11,787 bases of DNA. Source: Hyphomicrobiales bacterium (GTDB taxonomy: Bacteria; Pseudomonadota; Alphaproteobacteria; Rhizobiales; Beijerinckiaceae). The notes beneath the pieces are model-generated. The model had not been told where the DNA came from. It made no database searches and worked only from the letters and a program-made list of their open reading frames with translations. Below are positions 1-6,643 of the stretch, piece by piece. Each line of letters begins with the position of its first letter. Positions within the stretch are counted from its first letter, which is position 1. The stretch covers positions 1 through 11,787 of the forward strand of contig JAATEW010000292.1 of assembly GCA_015655535.1 (NCBI GenBank), given 5' to 3'. A program made the position numbers and the translations under genes.

Positions 1-320
1 ACTTTCGGAATCAGGATCATGTCGAGGCGCGGGCAGGCTTCGACGATATCGACCACGTCGCGATACATATAATGCGTGTCGAGACCATTGATGCGGATCA
101 TCATGGTCTTGGTGCCCCAGTCGACCTCGTTGAGGCCCTGAATGATATTTTTCCGGGCCTGTTCCTTGTCGTCCGGCGCCACCGCGTCTTCGACGTCGAG
201 GAAGATGACGTCGGCCTTGGACTTCGCCGCCTTCTCAAAAAGCGCCGTATTCGAGCCCGGAACGGCGAGTTCGGAGCGATGCAGGCGCGGCCTGGCCTGC
301 GCGATCAGGGTAAAGCTCAT
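1..320 (-). CDS. mclA: L-malyl-CoA lyase, N-terminal part (cut by the left window edge)
   Basis: Only the first 106 codons are present; the rest lies beyond position 1. The protein starts MSFTLIAQARPRLHRSELAV and carries the HpcH/HpaI-aldolase (CitE-like) signatures LDVEDAV (residues 41-47) and IRINGLDT (75-82), followed by HYMYRDVVDIVEACPRLD. I recognise this as very close to the malyl-CoA lyase of Methylobacterium-type serine-cycle methylotrophs. The enzyme cleaves malyl-CoA into acetyl-CoA and glyoxylate in the cytosol using a divalent metal; relatives also act on beta-methylmalyl-CoA. The ATG at 318-320 is supported by an AGGA motif about 6 bases upstream. It lies downstream of mtkB on the same strand, separated by 258 bases of repeat-rich DNA, so co-transcription is plausible but not certain. 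Its substrate is the product of the MtkAB enzyme next door, which strengthens the assignment. Confidence 0.93.
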   Translation of the reverse strand, partial: MSFTLIAQARPRLHRSELAVPGSNTALFEKAAKSKADVIFLDVEDAVAPDDKEQARKNIIQGLNEVDWGTKTMMIRINGLDTHYMYRDVVDIVEACPRLDMILIPK

Positions 321-398
321 GATGTATCCTTTGGCGGAGGCGGGGGAGCGATTAGAATATCTGATTTTGAAATTAAGATGCGCATCGTGGTGTGCGAG

Positions 399-567
399 CC
401 TTCTCCCCGGGGGAGAAGGTGCCGAGCGAATGCGAGGCGGATGAGGGGTTACAATCTTTTTAGTAAGATCGTAAACCCTCACCCGGTTTGCCATAGCCCG
501 TTGCTTGCGAAGGGCGTCGCTGCGCAACGCCCTTTTGGCAAACCACCCTCTCCCATTGGGAGAGGGT
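399..567. repeat. Inverted pair of REP-like hairpin elements between mtkB and mclA
   Basis: Two units face each other. The left unit starts with a perfect 10-bp hairpin (399-408 with 410-419, one-base centre), then a short spacer and GATGAGGGG. The right unit, read on the minus strand, starts with a perfect 10-bp hairpin (558-567 with 545-554, three-base loop) and ends GGTGAGGG. The right unit also contains two nested stems: 9 bp at 485-493 with 536-544, and 8 bp at 510-517 with 527-534. The two units meet in a 16-position stem (443-458 with 465-480, two mismatches, six-base loop). The shared order, a CTCTCCC/GGGAGAG-type hairpin followed by G(A/G)TGAGGG, marks them as one repeat family. Such elements are familiar in intergenic DNA of alphaproteobacteria. 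In the mtkB-mclA transcript they could fold and affect processing or termination; that is inference. Confidence 0.8.
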
Positions 568-578
568 TGCTCACGGCG

Positions 579-1487
579 TTACGCCGACATACGCTGGGGC
601 TTTGCCGCTTCGAGCACGCTTGCCATGGTGGTACCGAATTCGCCGGGGCTTGGCGCGACGGTCAGACCAAAGGAGCGCATGATCTCGGTCTTTTCCGCGG
701 CGCTGTCGCCAACGGCCGAAATGATCGCGCCGGCATGGCCCATGCGGCGGCCCTTCGGCGCCGTAAGGCCCGCGACGAAGCCGACGACGGGCTTCGTCAT
801 GTTCTTTTGAATCCATTCCGCGGCTTCGGCTTCCTGCGCGCCGCCGATCTCGCCGATCATGAGCACGGCGACCGTCTCCGGGTCCTGCTCGAACAGCACG
901 AGATGATCGGCGAAGGAGCTGCCGTTGATCGGATCGCCGCCGATGCCGACGCTGGTCGTGATGCCGATGCCGAGCGCCTTCATCTGCGAGGCCGCTTCAT
1001 AGCCGAGCGTGCCGGAGCGCGAGATGATGCCGACATTGCCGCGCATATAGATGTTGCTCGGCATGATGCCGAGCATCGACTTGCCAGGGCTGATGATGCC
1101 GGCGCAATTCGGCCCGACCAGCATAGTGCGCCGCTCTTTGGGATAGCGCATCAGATAGCGTTTCACGCGCATCATGTCCTGCGCCGGAATGCCGTCGGTG
1201 ATCGAGCAGACGAGCCTGATGCCCGCGTCGGCCGCCTCCATGATGGCGTCGGCCGCGAAAGCCGGCGCGACGAAGGTGATCGAGGCTTCGGCGCCCGTAG
1301 CCCTCACCGCGTCCTTCACCGTGTTGAAAACTGGAAGGCCGAGATGCGTGGTGCCGCCTTTGCCGGGCGTCACGCCGCCGACGACCTTCGAGCCGCACTC
1401 GATCATTTCCTTGGCGTGGAACGTGCCTTTTTCACCCGTGATGCCTTGTACGATAATGGGTGTTTTTTCGTCGATGAGAATGCTCAT
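579..1487 (-). CDS. mtkB: Malate thiokinase (malate-CoA ligase), alpha subunit
   Basis: This is the 302-residue SucD-like subunit of malate thiokinase, which with MtkA makes malyl-CoA from malate, CoA and ATP in the serine cycle. It has an N-terminal CoA-binding Rossmann domain with GITGEKG (residues 15-21) and PGKGG (41-45), a central VGPNCAGIISPGKS (124-137), and the ligase domain with SRSGTLGYE (156-164). The active-site histidine is H251, in GRRMGHAGAI, the residue phosphorylated in this family. Length and sequence agree with the Methylobacterium MtkB, and the mclA neighbour argues for malate rather than succinate as substrate. A GGGGAGA motif lies about 5 bases upstream of the ATG. The gene starts 24 bases after mtkA, so the two are almost certainly co-transcribed. 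A TCA-cycle succinyl-CoA synthetase subunit is the alternative, less likely by context. Confidence 0.95.
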   Translation of the reverse strand: MSILIDEKTPIIVQGITGEKGTFHAKEMIECGSKVVGGVTPGKGGTTHLGLPVFNTVKDAVRATGAEASITFVAPAFAADAIMEAADAGIRLVCSITDGIPAQDMMRVKRYLMRYPKERRTMLVGPNCAGIISPGKSMLGIMPSNIYMRGNVGIISRSGTLGYEAASQMKALGIGITTSVGIGGDPINGSSFADHLVLFEQDPETVAVLMIGEIGGAQEAEAAEWIQKNMTKPVVGFVAGLTAPKGRRMGHAGAIISAVGDSAAEKTEIMRSFGLTVAPSPGEFGTTMASVLEAAKPQRMSA

Positions 1488-1511
1488 GCCGTCTCCCCGT
1501 CCCTCTCCGGA

Positions 1512-2699
<1,188 letters not shown>

Positions 2700-2862
2700 T
2701 CGTCACTCCCTGTGGCCCGGCCCTGATGCAAGTTGGCCGGTGTGTTATCGGGCGTTCTTACGCGCGGTCGTAGGTGCCGCGTTGATGAATAAAGGCGCTC
2801 ATTCAACCTTATTGGATCATTTATGCGAACACGATTGGAAAAATGCAGTGTGGCCGATTTCG

Positions 2863-2877
2863 TTGCCATAATTGCAA
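2863..2877. promoter_or_regulatory. Possible LysR-type binding site upstream of mtkA
   Basis: The 15 bases TTGCCATAATTGCAA hold a short dyad, TTGC with GCAA, around a T-N11-A core, the general form of LysR-family boxes. The site is about 165 bases upstream of the mtkA start. Serine-cycle genes in Methylobacterium are known to be controlled by the LysR-type regulator QscR. Linking this site to such a regulator is inference, and a four-base dyad is easily found by chance. Confidence 0.2.
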
Positions 2878-3353
2878 TAGCGGTCAATCGCTTTGATGTC
2901 GCATGCCGCCAAGCTTGGGATGCTGCACACCAGTGTCATCAAAGTTGAGGGTTTCGAAATCTCAGGCAAAAGCGAAGGAGCGGCACGCGAAAAGGCGCGT
3001 TCTGCCGAGGGAAAGAGCCGTGTTCCGGAAAGCCGATCTTTTCTGCCTCTGGCGAAAGACCGAGGTGCGGATTCCCTTCGCAACTGCGAGAAGAACAAAT
3101 TTTCTTAAAGCGATGCGAAATATTTTTGTGAAGGCCACGGTACGCGAGGCACGGTGAAAGCCGGTGGAGAAAAGCCTCTCATGGACCGATGGTGCTATGC
3201 AGGATCCCGGATCAGGTCTTGCGATGAGCGCGTTCATCACTTCGTTCTAGTGCAAGATGGCTGAGTCAAAACCCGGATGTCCGCTTCAGCCTGCGAGGAC
3301 TGTGACTTCAAAGCGAAACCTCTCAACCACGTCATGGCCGTGCTTGACCCACG

Positions 3354-3390
3354 GCTGCCCGGTTTAGAAATCGGGCAGCTATTTTGTTGC
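3354..3390 (+). terminator. Terminator-like hairpin on the plus strand
   Basis: GCTGCCCG (3354-3361) pairs perfectly with CGGGCAGC (3372-3379) across a ten-base loop and is followed by TATTTTGTTG, a moderately T-rich tail. The form fits an intrinsic terminator. No plus-strand gene ends just before it, so it may be part of the repeat element that it overlaps instead. Confidence 0.35.
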
Positions 3391-3447
3391 CCGTTGCTCA
3401 ATCCAGAGACTGCCATTCATCTCTTGGCGGCTAGCATGGCGAGCGGA

Positions 3448-3556
3448 GCGCTTTAGTCAATGATGGCCCTTCGAGCCGCCGCCGAAGGCGGTCGCACGCA
3501 GATCAGTTTACGCAGTCTGCGTAAACTTGATTGCGTGCGATCATTGACGAAAGCGC
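3448..3556. repeat. Large branched imperfect palindrome
   Basis: The outer arms GCGCTTT-A-GTCAATGAT (3448-3464) and their complement (3540-3556) pair with one mismatch over 17 positions. Inside, CGCACGCA (3493-3500) pairs with TGCGTGCG (3532-3539) and ATCA (3502-3505) with TGAT (3528-3531). GTTTACGCAG (3506-3515) pairs with CTGCGTAAAC (3517-3526) across one base. Two single-base bulges interrupt the central stem. On the left side only, 28 extra bases (3465-3492) form their own hairpin, CCTTCG (3468-3473) with CGAAGG (3483-3488). The predicted fold is a three-way junction or cruciform. I see no coding potential. It may be a repeat element, a structured RNA or a single-strand DNA fold. Confidence 0.75.
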
Positions 3557-3781
3557 ATCTGCCTCGCCGAGAATCGCCGCCATCGGATGAATGGTGAAAC
3601 CTGAGATGCCCGGCCGGATGGTTAGAGTCTAGCTCGGAAGGAATCACCAAAAACGTTCATCGTTGCATGGCATGCAGCACGTTGCGACGTTTGAACCGGA
3701 CAGCCGTGTGCTTGTCACGGCCATGACGTTGACAGTCTTATGCCAATAGCCCGCAGGATTGCACATCAGTCCGCTCCGCGC

Positions 3782-4840
3782 TTATGGCGCCGGGTTGGAA
3801 TGGATCTGATGGATCGCATCGATCTTTTCTTCGAGCTCGGGCGTGATCGTCACGTCGAGCGAATCGAGATCGGTCTTCAACTGCTCGAGCGTCGTCGCGC
3901 CGATGATGTTCGATGTGACGAAGGGCCGTGAGGTGACAAAGGCCAAAGCCATTTGCGCGGGATTGAGCCCGGCCTCCTTGGCCAGCGCGATATATTTGTC
4001 GATAGCGTCGGTGACGCCTGGCTTTTCGTAACGCTGGCCGCGATTGAACAACACCGAGCGCGATCCCGGCGGCCTTGCACCGCCCTGGTATTTGCCGGTC
4101 AGATAGCCTTGCGCCAAAGGCGAATAGGGAAGCAGCCCCACCTTCTCGCGCACAGCGATTTCGGCGAGGCCGATTTCGAAGGTGCGGTTCAAAAGATTAT
4201 AGGCATTCTGGATCGAGACCACGCGCGGGCCGTGCCCTTTGGCCCAGGCCTGGATGAAGCGGCTCGTTCCCCACGCCGTTTCGTTCGACAGGCCGATATG
4301 GCGGATCTTCCCCTGCTTCACAAAATCATTGAGAATGCCGAGCGTTTCCTCGATCGGGTTTTCGCGGGTCGGTGCCGGCGGCGCGGCGCGATAGATCGTG
4401 CCGCTATCGCTGAAGAGCGGCAGCGGCCGGTCCGGCCAATGCAATTGATAGAGATCGATATAATCCGTTTGCAGGCGCTTCAGCGAACCTTCAAGAGCGA
4501 AGGTGATCTGCTGCCGGTTGAGTTCGGTATGGCGCGCATGCGGCCGGATATAGGGATTGGTGCTGCGGCCGGAGACTTTGGTCGCGAGGATCACCTTGTC
4601 CCGATTGCCGCGCGCTTTGAACCAGGAGCCGATGATCTTTTCGGTCGAACCTTGCGTCTCGGGCTTCGGCGGGACGGAATACATTTCGGCCGTATCGACG
4701 AAATTGATGCCGCGCTCGAGCGCCATGTCGAGCTGGGCATGGCCGTCGGCCTCGGTATTCTGCTGGCCCCAGGTCATGGTGCCGAGGCAGATCGACGAGA
4801 CGGAAAGGTCGGTTTGACCGAGGGGGCGATATTCGAGCAT
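3782..4840 (-). CDS. NADP(H)-dependent aldo-keto reductase, Tas-like
   Basis: This 352-residue protein is full-length for the aldo-keto reductase family and closely resembles E. coli Tas: LGTMTWGQQNTEADGHAQLD near the N terminus, VDTAEMYSVPPKPETQG, SLKRLQTDYIDLYQLHWP, and LLNRTFEIGLAEIAV in the second half. The catalytic tetrad is visible as D49, Y54, K88 and H134. Members are cytosolic TIM-barrel enzymes that reduce aldehydes or ketones with NADPH; the natural substrate is not deducible. I chose the ATG at 4838-4840, with GGAG about 6 bases upstream; an in-frame GTG directly before it (4841-4843) would add one residue. It is divergent from the XRE-cupin regulator gene across 138 bases, so the two may share control. 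Whether it works with the aldolase/transporter pair beyond the regulator is inference. Confidence 0.93.
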   Translation of the reverse strand: MLEYRPLGQTDLSVSSICLGTMTWGQQNTEADGHAQLDMALERGINFVDTAEMYSVPPKPETQGSTEKIIGSWFKARGNRDKVILATKVSGRSTNPYIRPHARHTELNRQQITFALEGSLKRLQTDYIDLYQLHWPDRPLPLFSDSGTIYRAAPPAPTRENPIEETLGILNDFVKQGKIRHIGLSNETAWGTSRFIQAWAKGHGPRVVSIQNAYNLLNRTFEIGLAEIAVREKVGLLPYSPLAQGYLTGKYQGGARPPGSRSVLFNRGQRYEKPGVTDAIDKYIALAKEAGLNPAQMALAFVTSRPFVTSNIIGATTLEQLKTDLDSLDVTITPELEEKIDAIHQIHSNPAP

Positions 4841-4978
4841 CACGAACTCCGGAAGGTATTTGCTGGACGGCGGGGATCAAACTATCAAAGGATGCAAGAT
4901 GTTAGCCATGATTGCCGCAGAAATCATCATCGCATTTGGCTAAGCCGGTTTGATGGCTTGGCAGCAGGAAGGTATCCG

Positions 4979-5602
4979 GTGAGGACGAAATCCCCCTCGA
5001 AGAAGACGAAATCCCCGGCGAAGAATATAGCTCCGGCGCCGCCGGCCGGCGCGTCGCAGCAAGGCGTCGGCGGGCGGGTGCGGTTTCTCCGCCAACGCCG
5101 CTCCATGACACTGGAAGAGCTGGCCGCCTCCTGCGGTCTGACCAAGAGCTTCCTGTCGAAAATCGAACGCGGTCTCTCAGTCCCCTCGATCTCGACAGCT
5201 ATGAAGCTCGCTGCGAGTTTCGACATGTCCGTCGGCCAACTCCTCGGCGAGAGCGAATATGACGATTCCATCTCCGTGGTGCGGCGTAAAGACCGACGTT
5301 CTTTCATGCGCGATGGCAGCGCGCATGGCTATAACTATGAGGCAATCGCAGGCGGCAAGCGCTTCAAATCGATGGAGCCCTATATCATGCGGCCGCCATT
5401 CGACTTTCAGGATGACAGGCTCTTCGAACACACCGGACAGGAGCTCATGTTTGTCCTCGCAGGGCGGCTACAGGTCCATTTCAGTGCCCGCGTGATCGAC
5501 CTGCGGGCCGGCGATGCCGTTTATTTTGACGCCCAGGTGCCGCACCGTTCACGCTCTCTCGGAACCAGGCTCGCCGAAGTGCTGGTGGTTTTGACGCGAT
5601 AG
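4979..5602 (+). CDS. XRE-family transcriptional regulator with C-terminal cupin domain
   Basis: This 207-residue cytosolic DNA-binding protein has a helix-turn-helix at about residues 32-88, including LRQRRSMTLEELAASCGLTK and FLSKIERGLSVPSISTAMKL. A cupin domain follows at about 135-205, including HTGQELMFVLAGRLQVHF and LRAGDAVYFDAQVPHRS, with H151, E155 and H189 as possible ligand or metal contacts. In this architecture the cupin usually senses a small molecule. The GTG start at 4979 has AGGAAGG 4 bases upstream, an excellent site, so the much longer open frame extending upstream is an antisense artefact. The first 25 residues form a lysine/proline-rich tail with a duplicated TKSP block. The gene precedes the aldolase/transporter pair by 215 bases and is divergent from the reductase, so it is their likely regulator. 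Confidence 0.9.
   Translation: MRTKSPSKKTKSPAKNIAPAPPAGASQQGVGGRVRFLRQRRSMTLEELAASCGLTKSFLSKIERGLSVPSISTAMKLAASFDMSVGQLLGESEYDDSISVVRRKDRRSFMRDGSAHGYNYEAIAGGKRFKSMEPYIMRPPFDFQDDRLFEHTGQELMFVLAGRLQVHFSARVIDLRAGDAVYFDAQVPHRSRSLGTRLAEVLVVLTR
4985..5026 (+). repeat. Tandem 21-bp duplication inside the regulator gene
   Basis: Two adjacent 21-base units (4985-5005 and 5006-5026) match at 18 of 21 positions, both starting ACGAAATCCCC. They encode TKSPSKK and TKSPAKN in the basic N-terminal tail of the regulator. This looks like an in-frame slippage duplication. Confidence 0.75.
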
Positions 5603-5693
5603 ATCACGATGATTTTGGATGGAAACATCCAAAATCATAAAACGCGATCGATTTCATAAGTGCAGAGCGGGATGAAAAAGTGTCATCGTGATC
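5602..5693 (+). repeat. Nested inverted repeat right after the regulator gene
   Basis: A perfect 13-bp hairpin, ATGATTTTGGATG (5609-5621) with its complement (5626-5638), closes on a GAAA tetraloop. It lies inside a wider 11-bp pairing, GATCACGATGA (5602-5612) with TCATCGTGATC (5683-5693); the two stems overlap by four bases and so compete in part. It begins at the last base of the stop codon. No T-run follows, so it is not a standard intrinsic terminator, though it could end or protect the regulator mRNA. The following text (AACGCGATCGATT, AGAGCGGGATG) resembles intergenic repeats I know from Rhizobiales genomes. Confidence 0.65.
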
Positions 5694-5751
5694 TGCGCCG
5701 TTACGGAGGCATTGTGCCGGGAAAGGCGCCAGAAGTTGCCTAAAATTTCCT

Positions 5752-5772
5752 AAATGACACAGAGTGTCATTT
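5752..5772. promoter_or_regulatory. Operator-like perfect dyad upstream of the aldolase gene
   Basis: AAATGACAC (5752-5760) and GTGTCATTT (5764-5772) form a perfect 9-bp inverted repeat around AGA, ending 45 bases before the aldolase start. A TAAAAT hexamer (5741-5746) just upstream could be a -10 element, though I found no properly spaced -35. That would place the dyad over the transcription start, a repressor position. The upstream XRE-cupin protein is the obvious candidate to bind it. A half-site GTGTCAT occurs again at 5680-5686. Confidence 0.55.
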
Positions 5773-5817
5773 CGAATAGATTCCCGCCATCAAGCGACTG
5801 GCACGAGGCCGACCAAC

Positions 5818-6594
5818 ATGCACGTCATCCGGGATAAAGAAGCCTACCATCAGCAGACGGCCGAGCGCATGGACCGGCATCTTAATGTCCCGGCCTGGAC
5901 CACACGTCAGAAGCTCGCGATGACCTGCCGTATCCTGGCCGCCGAGGGGCACGACTCTGGCCTCGCCGGCCAGGCGACCGCGCGCGGCGACAGGCCTGGC
6001 ACTTATTACATGCTGCGCTTTGGCCTCGGCTTCGACGAAATCACCGCGAACAATCTGCTGCTCGTGGATGATGATCTCAACGTGCTCGAAGGCGAGGGCA
6101 TGCCCAATCCGTCGAACCGCTTCCATCTGTGGATCTATCGCCACCGGCCGCGGGTCAACGCCATATTGCATACGCACCCGCCGCATGTTTCGGCGCTGTC
6201 GATGATCGGCGTGCCGCTCGCCGTCTCGCATATGGATACGAGCTTGTTCTACGACGACTGCGCGTGGCTGCGCGAATGGCCGGGCACGCCGATCGGCGAC
6301 GAGGAAGGACGCATCATCTCTGAAGCGATCGGCGACAAGCGCGCGATCCTGCTCGCGCATCATGGCCAGCTGGCAGCCTGCGCAGGCATCGAGGAAGCGG
6401 CGGTGCTTGCGATGTTCATGGAGCGCGCCGCGAAATTGCAGCTTCTTGCTATGGGGGCCGGCACGATTCTGCCGATCGATCCGGCGCTGGCACAAGAGGC
6501 GCATGATTACAGGCTGAAGCCGCGCGCGATCGAAGCGACGTTTCACTATTATGCCCGCCGCATTCTGCGGACGGATCAGAGCGCTTTGACCTGA
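5818..6594 (+). CDS. Class II aldolase/adducin-family protein
   Basis: This 258-residue cytosolic protein of the class II aldolase (fuculose-phosphate aldolase-like) fold has LHTHPPHVSALS at residues 117-128, where H118 and H120 would bind the divalent metal. LLAHHGQLA (178-186) supplies the third metal histidine, and GLAGQATARGD (48-58) sits where the substrate-binding loop lies in this family. It also contains FGLGFDEITANNLLLVDDDLN and EGMPNPSNRFHLWIYR, a pattern I know from proteobacterial proteins annotated simply as aldolase, without a proven substrate. The ATG at 5818 has GAGG about 9 bases upstream. An alternative GTG at 5764 is rejected because it lies inside the operator dyad. The stop precedes the transporter ATG by 49 bases, so the pair is probably co-transcribed. 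Substrate may be a hydroxylated carboxylate or sugar derivative imported by that transporter (inference). Confidence 0.88.
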   Translation: MHVIRDKEAYHQQTAERMDRHLNVPAWTTRQKLAMTCRILAAEGHDSGLAGQATARGDRPGTYYMLRFGLGFDEITANNLLLVDDDLNVLEGEGMPNPSNRFHLWIYRHRPRVNAILHTHPPHVSALSMIGVPLAVSHMDTSLFYDDCAWLREWPGTPIGDEEGRIISEAIGDKRAILLAHHGQLAACAGIEEAAVLAMFMERAAKLQLLAMGAGTILPIDPALAQEAHDYRLKPRAIEATFHYYARRILRTDQSALT

Positions 6595-6600
6595 GCTCCC

Positions 6601-6618
6601 ACGGTTATTGGTAACCGT
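6601..6618. promoter_or_regulatory. Perfect inverted repeat between the aldolase and transporter genes
   Basis: ACGGTTA (6601-6607) and TAACCGT (6612-6618) pair perfectly around TTGG, seven bases after the aldolase stop codon and 25 bases before the transporter ATG. As RNA it is a compact hairpin that could adjust relative expression or stability of the two cistrons; as DNA it could be a protein site. It lacks a T-run, so full termination is unlikely. Confidence 0.4.
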
Positions 6619-6643
6619 CGTTTCTCAACTGAACGGGAATGCT

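Larger units (their letters stand above)
3329..3729. repeat. 401-bp segment bounded by inverted 36-bp REP-like repeats
   Basis: The left copy (3329-3364, plus strand) and right copy (3694-3729, read on the minus strand) both begin ACGTCATGGCCGTG. They then have seven variable bases, and then CACGGCTG(C/T)CCGGTT. I count 29 of 36 identical positions, with the differences concentrated in the hairpin loop. Within each copy CCGTG pairs with CACGG. The copies point inward and end outward at the same base, as terminal inverted repeats would, but I saw no target-site duplication and no transposase. They could be a non-autonomous MITE-like element or an unusually widely spaced REP pair. The 109-base palindrome at 3448-3556 lies near the centre. 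Confidence 0.6.
2700..3781. other. About 1.1 kb without a convincing gene
   Basis: Open frames here are short (at most 93 codons), overlap one another on both strands and give compositions I do not recognise. None has a good start-site context plus a recognisable domain. The first half (to about 3250) looks less GC-rich than the flanking genes and shows no structure beyond the possible LysR site. The second half (3329-3729) is dense in inverted repeats, listed separately. The region separates the outward end of the mtkA transcript from the 3' end of the aldo-keto reductase gene. It must hold the mtkA promoter and may be a graveyard of small mobile or repeat elements. Confidence 0.6.

Noticed and set aside
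3165..3215. GATCC/GGATC mini-palindrome and other short repeats
   Set aside because: Five-base arms are expected by chance in this length of DNA.
2817..3240. Several overlapping 71-93 codon frames on both strands
   Set aside because: They overlap one another, have no recognisable domain or good ribosome-site context, and look like random frames in non-coding DNA.
4939..4962. Imperfect dyad GCTAAGCC / GGCTTGGC in the reductase-regulator divergent region
   Set aside because: Only 7 of 8 positions pair, it does not resemble the 5752 dyad, and it lies close to the regulator start; too weak to list as an operator.
3953..4978. Long plus-strand frame running into the XRE-cupin gene as an apparent 549-residue protein
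   Set aside because: The upstream part is antisense to the aldo-keto reductase; the strong ribosome site and GTG at 4979 mark the true regulator start.
5764..5817. Upstream GTG start adding 18 residues to the aldolase
   Set aside because: The GTG is part of the operator-like dyad, has no suitable ribosome site, and the added residues show no family resemblance.
5767..6546. 259-codon minus-strand frame
   Set aside because: Antisense shadow of the class II aldolase gene, which has metal-binding histidines and a family match.
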